64,000 bases of DNA from UBA8752 sp042095055. Lineage in GTDB: Bacteria > Bacteroidota > Bacteroidia > Flavobacteriales_D > Sanyastnellaceae. The translations under genes were made by a program, and so were the position numbers. Of the stretch, positions 1-9,349 are shown one piece after another. The stretch is from assembly GCA_042095055.1 (NCBI GenBank), contig JBELBZ010000007.1:1-64000 (forward strand), given 5' to 3'. The notes beneath the pieces are model-generated. The model was not told the origin of the DNA. It made no database searches and saw nothing but the letters and a program-made list of their open reading frames with translations. Within the stretch, counting starts at the first letter, position 1; every line of letters begins with the position of its first letter.

Positions 1-12
1 GCTTTTTTAAAC

Positions 13-29
13 CGTGTACGACGTACACG
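13..29. promoter_or_regulatory. Perfect inverted repeat upstream of alanine dehydrogenase
   Basis: Two 7-base arms, CGTGTAC and GTACACG, flank a 3-base centre about 85 bases before the alanine dehydrogenase start. No T-run follows it on either strand, so it does not look like an intrinsic terminator. An operator for a dimeric regulator is possible but is only inferred. No gene can be supported in bases 1-111. Confidence 0.3.
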
Positions 30-111
30 AATGCGCTGATTGTCAGCAATTTGCGGGAAATTTATGCCTTGAAAGGAGCGCGAATGTGCCTGCTTTGATG
101 TCCTTTGCAGG

Positions 112-1200
112 ATGACCATAGGAGTTCCTACAGAGATCAAACCTTCAGAGAGCCGGGTGGGCATGACGCCCGCGGGTGTTTATGAATTGACCTTGAGGGG
201 TCACAGCGTGATCGTTCAATCCGGTGCGGGAGGCGGCAGTGGTTTTTCTGATGCCGATTACCTCAAAGCCGGCGCGGCGACACGGATGACGATCGAGGAA
301 GTCTATGCAGAGGCCGACATGATTGTCAAGGTCAAGGAGCCCATACCGCCAGAGTACCCGCTGGTTCGGAAGGGTCAGGTGGTCTTTACTTACTTCCATT
401 TCGCCTCGTCAGTGGCTTTGACGGAGGCCATGGTGAACAGCGGAGCTACATGCATTGCTTACGAGACCGTCGAAACTGAAGATGGGTCCCTGCCCCTATT
501 GACCCCCATGTCTGAGGTGGCAGGCCGAATGGCCATCCAGCAAGGCGCCAAGTATTTAGAGAAGCCAAAGAAGGGCCGTGGTGTTTTGCTCGGTGGCGTG
601 CCCGGCGTACCTCCAGGACGGGTGTTGGTGCTCGGAGCGGGTGTGGCGGGAACCCAAGCCGCGAAAATGGCAGCAGGGCTCGGAGCTCACGTGACGGTCA
701 TGGACATCAACATGCCCCGTCTGCGGCAGGTCAATGACATCATGCCGCACCATGTGGTGACGGAGTATTCAAATGCATACAACATTCGGCAAGCCATCAA
801 AACGCATGACCTCATTGTAGGAGCTGTTCTGCTCAAGGGAGGCAAGGCTCCCCACCTCATTACCCGCGAAATGCTCTCTGATATGCGGCCGGGCACGGTC
901 ATTGTGGACATTGCTGTGGACCAGGGTGGTTGCATAGAAACCACCCGTCCCACCACCCATGATGATCCCGTGTACATCGTAGATGATGTGGTGCATTATT
1001 GTGTGGCCAATATGCCAGGTGCCGTGCCTTGCACATCTACCCTTGCTTTGACCAATGTCACCCTGCCTTATGTGCTTCAGTTGGCAGAGAAAGGGAGCAA
1101 CAAAGCCTGTGCTGAAAACCCAGCATTGGCCGAAGGACTGAATATTCAGGACGGACGCATTGTGTATGACGCGGTGGAAGCCTGGTTCACAAAGGCCTGA
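112..1200 (+). CDS. ald: Alanine dehydrogenase
   Basis: Catalyses the NAD-dependent, reversible oxidative deamination of L-alanine to pyruvate and ammonium in the cytoplasm. The 362-aa length matches the family. An N-terminal AlaDh/PNT substrate domain (about residues 4-135) contains the conserved catalytic Lys75 (in VKVKEP) and His96 (in FTYFHFA). The NAD-binding Rossmann loop GAGVAG is at 175-180. The start ATG gives the usual MTIGVP-EIK beginning. A CCTTTG sequence a few bases upstream is a weak -7-like match. It is followed after 38 bases by a secreted phosphodiesterase-like gene that seems functionally unrelated. Confidence 0.96.
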   Translation: MTIGVPTEIKPSESRVGMTPAGVYELTLRGHSVIVQSGAGGGSGFSDADYLKAGAATRMTIEEVYAEADMIVKVKEPIPPEYPLVRKGQVVFTYFHFASSVALTEAMVNSGATCIAYETVETEDGSLPLLTPMSEVAGRMAIQQGAKYLEKPKKGRGVLLGGVPGVPPGRVLVLGAGVAGTQAAKMAAGLGAHVTVMDINMPRLRQVNDIMPHHVVTEYSNAYNIRQAIKTHDLIVGAVLLKGGKAPHLITREMLSDMRPGTVIVDIAVDQGGCIETTRPTTHDDPVYIVDDVVHYCVANMPGAVPCTSTLALTNVTLPYVLQLAEKGSNKACAENPALAEGLNIQDGRIVYDAVEAWFTKA

Positions 1201-1238
1201 CTTCAGGCTTGCATACGCACGAGCCGTATCTTGTTGGG

Positions 1239-2942
1239 GTGAAGCTTCTTGCCCATCTGACCCTGTTCTTTGCGTGTTTCGTTGTGTTTCTGCCCGCCAT
1301 CATGGCGCAGCAACAGCCGGGAAGGGTACTGATGATCGGCATCGACGGCGTCAGGTCGGATGCCCTTCAAGTGGCCGTTACCCCAGCATTAGATGGGTTG
1401 ATTTCCAATGGTTTTTTCTCGCCGGACGCCCTCAACGATGACATCACGATGAGCGGTCCGGGGTGGTCGTCCATTCATTGTGGTGTGAGGTCCGGCAAGC
1501 ACAATGTGATCGACAACAGTTTTGCCGGTCAGAATTACGTTCAATACCCCGGATGGCTCCAGCGTGTAGAGGAGTTGCACCCAGAATGGAGCACCCTTTC
1601 GGCGAGTCAGTGGAGCCCCATCAATGCGCAGATTGTGGGGAGCTCAGCAGATGCTGTTGTGAATCCCGGCTCTGCGGCCCAGGCGGCTCAGGTGGTGGTG
1701 GATGCGCTTGCAAATGGAAACCCCCACGCCATTTTCGTGCATTTGGACGATCCGGATTATGCCGGGCATGCCTTTGGCTTCTCCCCTTTTGTCTTTCCGT
1801 ATTTGGACAGCATTGAGGAGATGGATGCGCTGGTCGGACTGATGCTTGACGCTCTGGAATCCAGGGAGGCTTACACCGAGGAGAATTGGATTGTGCTGGT
1901 GACGACCGACCACGGTGGCATTGGAACATCACACGGGGGCAACAGCATTGAAGAGCGCCGGGTGTTTGTCATTGCATCGGGAGAATCAGTGAGCCCAGAA
2001 TGGGTTTCAAGGGATACGCTGTCTTTTGTTGGCGCTGCTGAAAATTGCCTTGGCGCAGCTCCCCTCCTTTCATTCGATGGCAGTTCTAGGGCATCGGTTC
2101 CGGTTCATGCAGACTTCCTTCCTGGGGCCAATGGTGATTTTACGGTGGAGTGCCGTGTGCGGACTGCGCAGGGGGCAGATGTATCCATGGTGGGAAACAA
2201 GGACTGGAATTCCGGATTGAACCCGGGATGGGTCTTTTCCTTCACCTACCCTTCTGGTCCTGGTTGGAAGGTCAACGCTGGAGATGGGGCATCTCGCATT
2301 GACCTTGATGGGCCTCCCATAGCAGATGGAACTTGGCATACGCTGTCCTGTTCCTTTGATCGGGATGGAATGATGCGCATGTACACCGACGGTGTGCTGA
2401 GCGATGAAGCGAACATGTCCGGCCTCGCTGATCTCGATGTCGGAGGTCTGTTCTTTGGTGCAGATGCGTTGGGTGCCTATGGAATGGAGGGTGTTGTGTC
2501 TGAAGTTCGCTATTGGTCAGAAGCATTGGATGGCGGCGTGATTGCCGACTGGCATTGTTCCCCTCTGACAATGGCACATCCGGATTGGGCTGCGCTGCGT
2601 GGGCATTGGCCGTTGGATGAGGGCATTGGAGATTTCTTGGAGGATGTTTCTGGAAACGGCCACCACGCCACCAATGAGGGGGGGCTATGGGACAGCGACG
2701 GCGTGACCGTTCTGTGGGACTACAGTGCGACACCGAGGCTGGTCGACGTGCCAGTCATGGCTTTGGCTCATTTGTGCGTTCCGTTGGAGGAAGAGTGGAA
2801 CCTCGATGGAAAACCCCTCCTGGGCACCTGCTTCCCCCCGTTGCCAGACCCCTGTCCAGAGGACCTGAACGGGGATGGTATGGTCACGGTCGTGGACCTG
2901 CTGTTGGTGTTGGGGTCCTTTGGCCAGGCCTGCACCGAATGA
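1239..2942 (+). CDS. Secreted alkaline-phosphatase-superfamily phosphodiesterase with LamG and dockerin-like tail
   Basis: Predicted exported phosphodiesterase or phosphatase, 567 aa. I chose the GTG start because it gives a clean signal peptide (MKLLAHL...PAIMAQ) and lies 5 bases after a TATCTTG -7-like element; an in-frame TTG at 1209 is the alternative. Residues about 28-265 are type I phosphodiesterase/AP-like: IGIDGVRSDAL metal site near the start, a TMSGPGWSS nucleophile region, and DHGGIGTSHGG. A LamG/concanavalin-like domain follows (about 270-445). The last 28 residues are a single dockerin-like unit, CPEDLNGDGMVTVVDLLL...FGQAC. The substrate cannot be told from sequence. Not a T9SS-domain protein by eye. 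Confidence 0.8.
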   Translation: MKLLAHLTLFFACFVVFLPAIMAQQQPGRVLMIGIDGVRSDALQVAVTPALDGLISNGFFSPDALNDDITMSGPGWSSIHCGVRSGKHNVIDNSFAGQNYVQYPGWLQRVEELHPEWSTLSASQWSPINAQIVGSSADAVVNPGSAAQAAQVVVDALANGNPHAIFVHLDDPDYAGHAFGFSPFVFPYLDSIEEMDALVGLMLDALESREAYTEENWIVLVTTDHGGIGTSHGGNSIEERRVFVIASGESVSPEWVSRDTLSFVGAAENCLGAAPLLSFDGSSRASVPVHADFLPGANGDFTVECRVRTAQGADVSMVGNKDWNSGLNPGWVFSFTYPSGPGWKVNAGDGASRIDLDGPPIADGTWHTLSCSFDRDGMMRMYTDGVLSDEANMSGLADLDVGGLFFGADALGAYGMEGVVSEVRYWSEALDGGVIADWHCSPLTMAHPDWAALRGHWPLDEGIGDFLEDVSGNGHHATNEGGLWDSDGVTVLWDYSATPRLVDVPVMALAHLCVPLEEEWNLDGKPLLGTCFPPLPDPCPEDLNGDGMVTVVDLLLVLGSFGQACTE

Positions 2943-2983
2943 ATTGTCGGGCAGTCTGTATCTTACCCTTAACCCATTTGGCC

Positions 2984-5095
2984 ATGCGGCATTCCCTTCT
3001 TTCACTTTTGCTGCTCTTCTTTATGACACCGCTGTGGGCCCAAACTTGGACCCTCTCCTGGAGCGATGAATTCAATGGCAGCTCCATTGACAACAGCAAA
3101 TGGGGGTATGACATTGGAACTGGTGCTGCCCAGGGGCTTTGGGGTTGGGGCAACGGAGAGCTTCAGTACTACACGGATGACTTGGACAATGCCCGGGTAG
3201 AAAATGGCGATCTGATCATCACCGCTCGAGAGGAAAACTTTGGAGGAAGCAGTTATACGTCGGCACGCATGGTGACCCGCAACACATTCAGCCAGACTTA
3301 TGGGAAGTGGGAAGCGCGCATCGATTTGCCAACGGGACAAGGCATCTGGCCGGCATTTTGGATGCTCCGTGAATACAACCCTTGGCCCGGTGAGATTGAC
3401 ATCATGGAACTTGTTGGAAATGCCCCTTGGAGCTGTCACGGGACCGCGCATTGGGGCGAGGTAGGCAATGTGCAGTCTATGGGGGGGAGCATCACTTCTT
3501 CAGACTGGACGACCGGCTATCATGTGTACACCATTGAATGGTGGCCTGACCACATACGTTGGTCTGTGGATGGCCAAGAGTACTTCGAGCTCGACCGCAC
3601 TCAGGTCGCCCCTGCTCACCCTTGGTTGTTTGCGGAGGATTACCATATGCTGTTGAATGTGGCGGTAGGCGGCGGTTGGCCTGGCCCTCCTGATGCGAGC
3701 ACAGTATTCCCCCAGGAAATGATGGTCGACTGGGTTCGTGTGTATGATCATGTCCCGGTCCCACAACCGGTCACCTTTCGGGTGGACCTCAGTCAGGAAT
3801 CACTGGGCCCTTCAGACCAAGTCTACGTGACGGGGTCGTTTGACGACTGGAGCGGTGATTCCCTTGCTTTGGAGGAAGAAGGAGGAGGCATTTGGTCCAC
3901 AACGCTTGATCTGCCGCAAGGCATCCATGAGTACAAATTCACGGTCAATGGTTGGGGCGGCATGGAAGAATCCTTCTCGCCAGGTGCCGAAGGGACATTG
4001 ACCAGTTACGGGGACAATGTGACCTTTGTGAACCGTTACATCGATGTGGAATGGGATGCACTGACCACCGATGCCGATTGCTTTTCCTCTCCGGAGGGCT
4101 GCCCGGGAAGCGGTGGTGTTGGGTGTACTGATTTCGATGCGGCCAATTATTCCGCAGCCGCGACGGTCGAAGACGGAAGTTGCACATACGATGTTACGTT
4201 TCGGGTTGACCTGAGCGAAGAAGATGTGCTGGGGCACACGGCTTATGTCAACGGGGGCTTTAACGGTTGGTGTGGTGAATGTGACCCCATGTTTGATCCT
4301 GAGGGAGAAGGCATTTGGGAGCTGACCATGGCGCTGCCCATGGGCCCTCATGAATTCAAGTTCACGACCAATGGTTGGTCTGGTTTGGTTGAGGATTTAT
4401 CGGTGGGAATTCCTTGCACCAATACGACCTACGACGGTCCGAATGTTTACACCAATAGGGTGTTTGAGGTGGTAAACTCCCCCCTTGATTTGGGCACCGT
4501 TTGCTTCAACAGTTGCGAGGCTTGTTTGCCGGCCGAGCCAACCTATCATGCGGTGACCTTTAGGGTTCAGATGCAGGATCCATCCCTGACTGCCGTGCTC
4601 GAAGTTAATGGCATCGAATACGCCATGAGCAGCGCCCTGTGGGGCTCTCAAGCGGCCAATGTGACCGTTGTGGGAGGTCAGCCTGTTTCCTATCGCTTCG
4701 GGACGCCTGCAGGGGTGCTCGGAACCGCTTGGGAATCGCCTTCTGGATCATGCAGCACAGCAGGAATGAGGTCGGCCACCTTCACAGAAGACACCACCAT
4801 GTCGTTGGTCTGCTTCGGAGCGTGCTCCGCCTGTCAAGGCTGCGCAGATCCATTTGCGGCCAACTTTGACCCCTTGGCCGACCCCAACTCCCCCATTTCC
4901 CATTGCACCGGCTTGGCCGAGGCAGGATGCACCTATCCATCCGCAGGCAACTTCTTGCAGTCAGCCCAATGGGATGATGGCTCCTGTGTTTTCGCCGATG
5001 GGCCCGATGTTTGTCCAGACAACAACGGTGACGGCCTGGTTGGAGTGGCAGATGTCCTCATTCTGCTGTCGGCATTTGGTGACAGCTGTTACTAA
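2984..5095 (+). CDS. Secreted glycoside hydrolase family 16 beta-glucanase with CBM48-like modules and dockerin-like tail
   Basis: Likely endo-beta-1,3(4)-glucanase (laminarinase-like) acting outside the cell. The start was moved to the ATG that opens a signal peptide (MRHSLLSLLLLFF...WAQ); the long upstream extension is antisense-like sequence. The GH16 domain (about 20-257) contains GEIDIME with nucleophile Glu137, Asp139 and acid/base Glu142. Two modules of about 95 aa follow, each with VTFRVDLS...FNGW/FDDW...EFKFT-NGW. These resemble the CBM48/AMPK glycogen-binding E-set fold and suggest carbohydrate binding. One GCTDFDAANY...DGSC repeat lies between them. The C-terminus is a single dockerin-like unit (CPDNNGDGLVGVADVLIL...C). 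Marine laminarin degradation is a natural role, but the substrate is inferred. Confidence 0.87.
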   Translation: MRHSLLSLLLLFFMTPLWAQTWTLSWSDEFNGSSIDNSKWGYDIGTGAAQGLWGWGNGELQYYTDDLDNARVENGDLIITAREENFGGSSYTSARMVTRNTFSQTYGKWEARIDLPTGQGIWPAFWMLREYNPWPGEIDIMELVGNAPWSCHGTAHWGEVGNVQSMGGSITSSDWTTGYHVYTIEWWPDHIRWSVDGQEYFELDRTQVAPAHPWLFAEDYHMLLNVAVGGGWPGPPDASTVFPQEMMVDWVRVYDHVPVPQPVTFRVDLSQESLGPSDQVYVTGSFDDWSGDSLALEEEGGGIWSTTLDLPQGIHEYKFTVNGWGGMEESFSPGAEGTLTSYGDNVTFVNRYIDVEWDALTTDADCFSSPEGCPGSGGVGCTDFDAANYSAAATVEDGSCTYDVTFRVDLSEEDVLGHTAYVNGGFNGWCGECDPMFDPEGEGIWELTMALPMGPHEFKFTTNGWSGLVEDLSVGIPCTNTTYDGPNVYTNRVFEVVNSPLDLGTVCFNSCEACLPAEPTYHAVTFRVQMQDPSLTAVLEVNGIEYAMSSALWGSQAANVTVVGGQPVSYRFGTPAGVLGTAWESPSGSCSTAGMRSATFTEDTTMSLVCFGACSACQGCADPFAANFDPLADPNSPISHCTGLAEAGCTYPSAGNFLQSAQWDDGSCVFADGPDVCPDNNGDGLVGVADVLILLSAFGDSCY

Positions 5096-5128
5096 AGCCC
5101 GTGATTTCGCGGCTTAGCTTCGGCTTCT

Positions 5129-5689
5129 ATGGGAGCCGAACAACAAGACCGCTGGTCTTTCCTATTCAATTTCATCAGACACCCCCTTAGGAACGCCAGT
5201 GTTGTGCCCAGCAGTCGTGTGGCCAGCCGAAGAATGTTCACAGGTGTGGACATGTCCAGCTTGCGGTATGTGGTTGAACTGGGGCCTGGAACGGGAGTGT
5301 TTACCCAAGAACTGTATGAGCGCTTGCACCCAGATGCTCAGGTTTTGGTGATTGAACTGGATGCGGGATATGTTGCCGCCCTGAAATCGCGCTTTGGCGA
5401 TCGGTTTGACATTGTCCAGGCCAGTGCCGCTGACTTAAAAGCTCTGTTGCGCTCTAGAAATTGGCCAAGTGTGGATTTGGTGGTGTCGGGCTTGCCTTTT
5501 GTCCTTCCCGCCGAGGTGAAAGGGCCCATGCTGTCCACCTTGAAGGAGCTGACTGAATGTGGCACTGTGTTTCGCTTCTTTACCTATATGCCTCCTTTGA
5601 TGAAGCCCCATTACCACATGTTTGATCTGCGGTGTTTGCGTTTTGTGTGGAGGAACTTCCCTCCTATGTGGATTTACTCGGTGAACTAA
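5129..5689 (+). CDS. Class I SAM-dependent methyltransferase, PmtA-like
   Basis: A 186-aa methyltransferase with the SAM-binding motif I VVELGPGTGVF at about residues 47-57 and an acidic motif II ending VIELDAGY. The opening FLFNFIRHPLRNASVVPSS is typical of the phospholipid N-methyltransferase / rRNA adenine dimethylase-like group. In this size class, membrane-lipid head-group N-methylation (phosphatidylethanolamine) is the best guess, but the sequence does not prove the substrate. A TAGCTTCG -7-like element ends 6 bases before the ATG. It stands alone between two large secreted-protein genes. Confidence 0.72.
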   Translation: MGAEQQDRWSFLFNFIRHPLRNASVVPSSRVASRRMFTGVDMSSLRYVVELGPGTGVFTQELYERLHPDAQVLVIELDAGYVAALKSRFGDRFDIVQASAADLKALLRSRNWPSVDLVVSGLPFVLPAEVKGPMLSTLKELTECGTVFRFFTYMPPLMKPHYHMFDLRCLRFVWRNFPPMWIYSVN

Positions 5690-5848
5690 GAGGCCCACCA
5701 GCCCCGGCAACTTCGGGAGTCTGGAGCAACTTTTCTGGTTCAAATTTGGGCCACAGAGTTGCGGGCTTTTTCTGGATTTCAGAGAAAATGGAGGGTTGCG
5801 CAACCTGAGCCGAGTCCTTCATGTTGTGTCATTGTATCTTGTGAAATT

Positions 5849-8800
5849 GTGACGTTGAACCAAAATCCTCTCCTCCTCGCCATTGGTGCGATGTTGTTGT
5901 CTTTTGTTGCCCCTGCGCAGGTGGTGATCAACGAGTTCTCTTGTTCCAACTATTCGCTCAATGTCGCGGGCAACAATGAGGACTTTGTGGAGCTCTTCAA
6001 TGAGACAGCCGGGCCTATTGACATTGGCGGCTGGTACATGTCCGACGACGAAGACAACCCGACCAAGTTTGAAATTCCAGCGGGAACCATCGTTCCCCCA
6101 AATGGATATTTGACCATCATCTGCAGCGGTGAAGCCCAAGCGGGTCTGTTGTACGGAGGGGGATTCCTGAACACCAATTTCCGCATTCACCAGTGCAAGC
6201 AGGAGTCCGTGGTCCTTTCTGATGCGACGGGAAGTATTGTAGAGAGCTATACCTATGGCACAGACATTTCCACCACGCAAGAAGACCACAGTTGGTCCCG
6301 TGACGTGGATGGCAGCGGTGATTGGAAGGTGTGCACACTGCCCACCCCCAATGCCACGAATGCTGGGGCAACCGGCTTCTTTTACAATGGTTACGTCCCC
6401 ATGCCTGAAATGGGCGAGGCACCAGGCTACCATGCCAATGCCATGTCCTTGGCCCTCACTGCAGACCCAGGCATGGAAGTGTACTATACGTTGGATGGCT
6501 ATGGCCCGTCTGCAGCGAGCCTTCCGTATGTTGCTCCGATCGGGTTGTTTGAGACCGTGGTGGTCAGGGCGATCGCCATCGACCCAACGGGTGTGTTGGC
6601 ACCAAGCTTTACCAATACCAACACTTACTTTTTTGGCGACGACCAGCACTCCATTCGCGTGGTGAGCGTCAGTGGGCCCGGTTTGGAAGATGGCGCATGG
6701 GTCGGAGATGAACCCATGCACATTGAGTTTTTCAACGAAGACGGCACGTTTTGGGTAGAGGCCGAAGGCGATTCCAACGAGCACGGCAACGATTCCAATG
6801 CCTATCCTCAGAAGGGCTTTGACTACATCACCCGTGACCAAATGGGGTACGATGATGTGGTGGACGCCGAGTTGTTTCACCTGTCCAACCGGGGCAAGTT
6901 TCAGCGCTTGATTTTTAAAGCCGCGGCGAACGACAACTACCCCTTTTCCGGTGGCGCCCACGTGCGGGATGCCTATTGCCAGACCTTGAGCGGCTTGGCG
7001 GACCTGCACCTCGATGAGCGAACCAGTGAGAGCTGCATTGTGTACATCAATGGCCAGTACTGGGGCGTTTACGAATACCGTGAGAAGGTGGACGACAGTG
7101 ACTTTACCAACCGCTACTACGACCAAGGCCGCTATGACATTGATTTCCTGAAAACGTGGGGCGGTACTTGGACGGAATACGGCAACGGCGCCGACTGGTA
7201 TGACCTCGTAGACTTCATCACCGGCAACGACATGACGGTGCAGGCCAATTATGAGCAGGCGGTGAGCGAGCTCAATGAGATGTCACTGATCGACTACTTC
7301 ATCCTCAACAGCTATGTGGTGTGCGCGGATTGGTTGAACTGGAACACGGCATGGTGGCGGGGACGAAACCCCGATGGAGACGGCCGCCGCTGGCGTTATG
7401 TGCTGTGGGACCTCGACAACACTTTTGGTCACGGCGCCAACTATACCGGCTTGCCCGATACGGGTGCTGAGGCCGACCCTTGTAACCCCGAAAACATGGG
7501 TGACGTCGGTGGGCAAGGTCACATCCCTGTCTTGAATGCCTTGATGGACAACGACGACTTCTGGGCCACCTACATCAACCGTTGGGCCGATTTGGGCAAC
7601 ACCCATTTTACTTGCGAGAACATGCACGCTGTGCTGGACAGCATGATCGGAGTCATAGAGCCCGAGATGCCCCGCCAGTTTGACCGCTGGGGTGGCGATT
7701 ACGATGGGTGGATGTCAGAGGTGCAGGAGATGCACGACTTCATTGACGAACGTTGCAACGAGACGGTGCTGAGTGGCATGGAGGACTGCTACGATGTCGA
7801 GCCCGTGGACCTGACCTTGTTGATCGATGGCTGTGGAGAAGTGGAACTCAACTCAGTGGACATCGACCCTTCTATGGTGCCGTTCACTGGTTGGTATTTT
7901 GCTGGCGTCCCGATCAGTTTAGAAGCCGAAGAAGAGTGTGAAGGCGCTGAATTCCTGTATTGGGAAGTGGTCTCTGGCGACCTGGTCATCGGTGACATCC
8001 AAGACTACATCATCGACATTGAGCTGACAGGAAATGTGACCATCATGGCCCACTTCGGAGAGCCAGTTCCACCTGAGGCCTTGGTGTTTGAAGTGGATCC
8101 TCCTGGAACGGGAACCATAGCTTTGGATGGTCTGGTGCTCGGCCCCTATCCTGACGGGGTTGAATTGTTTGATGGAGAGTACGACCTGATGGCCAACCCC
8201 ATCCCTTGGTGGAACTTCTCACATTGGACACATGAGGCCAACAGCATTGTGTCGGACCAAGAGGCCTCCGCAGTGCTTTACGTAGATACAGGAGGAGCTG
8301 TGACGGCGCATTTCGAGTACGTCGAGCACGTAGACCTTGTTGTTGAAGTAGAGCCCGCGGGGTCAGGCATCGTGAAGGTGGTGAACCGGGCAACGGTATC
8401 AGACTACTGGTCCGACAGCTTTGTGGCCGATGGTCCAGAGGCTTTCAATGCGGTGGCAAGCAACGACTGGAAATTCAGCCATTGGGAAATCCAGGGCGCT
8501 GTGTCCCATACGAACGTCATGTCTTCAGATTTGGGTGTAGAAATGCCTGCTGATGGTGGGGTTCAGGTGGTGGCCCATTTTACGGAACAGGAATTGCAGC
8601 TGTATGTGCCCAATGCTTTCTCTCCGAACAACGACGGGTTGAACGATGCCTTCAGGCCGCTGGGGCAAGCCTTCGGAGCTGAGGATTATTCCTTTCAAGT
8701 CTTTAACCGTTGGGGTGAGGTGGTATTCTCCTCCGTTGATCCCGACGAAGCATGGTTGGGCCAAGACCAGCGCGCAGACGGCGAGCACTACGTGAAAGAC

Positions 8801-8887
8801 GGAGCGTATGCCTGGAGTGTTCAGGTGCGCTGGACCCACGGAAACTACCCCGAACAATTCAGCGGAACGCTGACAGTGGTGCGCTGA
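5849..8887 (+). CDS. CotH kinase family protein with lamin-tail domain and T9SS type B sorting domain
   Basis: Large secreted or surface protein, about 1012 aa. The GTG start was chosen because it gives a signal peptide (MTLNQNPLLLAIGAMLLSF...AQ) and follows a TATCTTG element by 7 bases; the open frame extends upstream to a TTG at 5759. Domains in order: lamin-tail domain (VVINEFSCSN...), CHB_HEX_C-type module (VYYTLDGYGPS), and a CotH kinase-like domain with YINGQYWGVYEYREKVDDSD and WDLDNTFGH. Two InlB-B-like repeats (FSHWTHEANS, FSHWEIQG) follow, then a gliding-motility-associated type B sorting domain (NAFSPNNDGLNDAF ... FNRWGEVVF). CotH homologues are protein kinases; the target here is unknown. 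Confidence 0.87.
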   Translation: MTLNQNPLLLAIGAMLLSFVAPAQVVINEFSCSNYSLNVAGNNEDFVELFNETAGPIDIGGWYMSDDEDNPTKFEIPAGTIVPPNGYLTIICSGEAQAGLLYGGGFLNTNFRIHQCKQESVVLSDATGSIVESYTYGTDISTTQEDHSWSRDVDGSGDWKVCTLPTPNATNAGATGFFYNGYVPMPEMGEAPGYHANAMSLALTADPGMEVYYTLDGYGPSAASLPYVAPIGLFETVVVRAIAIDPTGVLAPSFTNTNTYFFGDDQHSIRVVSVSGPGLEDGAWVGDEPMHIEFFNEDGTFWVEAEGDSNEHGNDSNAYPQKGFDYITRDQMGYDDVVDAELFHLSNRGKFQRLIFKAAANDNYPFSGGAHVRDAYCQTLSGLADLHLDERTSESCIVYINGQYWGVYEYREKVDDSDFTNRYYDQGRYDIDFLKTWGGTWTEYGNGADWYDLVDFITGNDMTVQANYEQAVSELNEMSLIDYFILNSYVVCADWLNWNTAWWRGRNPDGDGRRWRYVLWDLDNTFGHGANYTGLPDTGAEADPCNPENMGDVGGQGHIPVLNALMDNDDFWATYINRWADLGNTHFTCENMHAVLDSMIGVIEPEMPRQFDRWGGDYDGWMSEVQEMHDFIDERCNETVLSGMEDCYDVEPVDLTLLIDGCGEVELNSVDIDPSMVPFTGWYFAGVPISLEAEEECEGAEFLYWEVVSGDLVIGDIQDYIIDIELTGNVTIMAHFGEPVPPEALVFEVDPPGTGTIALDGLVLGPYPDGVELFDGEYDLMANPIPWWNFSHWTHEANSIVSDQEASAVLYVDTGGAVTAHFEYVEHVDLVVEVEPAGSGIVKVVNRATVSDYWSDSFVADGPEAFNAVASNDWKFSHWEIQGAVSHTNVMSSDLGVEMPADGGVQVVAHFTEQELQLYVPNAFSPNNDGLNDAFRPLGQAFGAEDYSFQVFNRWGEVVFSSVDPDEAWLGQDQRADGEHYVKDGAYAWSVQVRWTHGNYPEQFSGTLTVVR

Positions 8888-8905
8888 CGGTGGTGCGCTG
8901 ATGGT

Positions 8906-9349
8906 TCAGGGCTGGCCGATGGCCAATGCGGACCATTGAATCCCTTTGGCTTTGGCAATGGCCACAAAGAGCACGATGCCCACTGGGCCCAACATGAACG
9001 TGCACAGTTGACACGGCAGCAGCTGCCACCGCGCAATCCCCAACGCACTTCCTTTTTTGGTGAGGATCACGCCTGCGAGGAGGTCAAAGGCCAAATAGTG
9101 AATCCAACCCGCTGTCATGGCCCAAGGGTCACTCAGGAGCGCCGTCACACCTTCGAGGGTTGTGAAGTCCGCTGCGGTAAAATTGAAATGGGTGGCCACC
9201 ACCAGGAAGTACATGGACGCTAGCATGGCGACCCACGCTCCACTGAGCACGGTGCGCTTGACCCAACGGTTGTCGGGAGCAGCGATCATGGCCAACCAAG
9301 CCAAGGGAGCGGTGCCATTGGCGAGTTGAAATACGTCTTCAGGTGTCAT
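8906..9349 (-). CDS. ABA4-like (DUF4281) membrane protein
   Basis: A 147-aa membrane protein with about four hydrophobic segments. The sequence HYLAFDLLAGV, the LLSDPWAMTAGWIHY stretch and the C-terminal LLGP/VGIVLF-type segment match the ABA4-like family. That family is named after a plant protein needed for neoxanthin formation, with homologues widespread in bacteria. A carotenoid-related role in this (probably pigmented) bacterium is possible but not shown. Its ATG overlaps the stop of the upstream gene on the same strand (ATGA), so the two are probably translationally coupled. Confidence 0.72.
   Translation of the reverse strand: MTPEDVFQLANGTAPLAWLAMIAAPDNRWVKRTVLSGAWVAMLASMYFLVVATHFNFTAADFTTLEGVTALLSDPWAMTAGWIHYLAFDLLAGVILTKKGSALGIARWQLLPCQLCTFMLGPVGIVLFVAIAKAKGIQWSALAIGQP

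Noticed and set aside
5819..7126. A 435-codon open frame on the minus strand opposite the CotH gene
   Set aside because: It is fully antisense to a gene with recognisable domains; its translation has no family motif, and long antisense frames are expected in GC-rich coding DNA.
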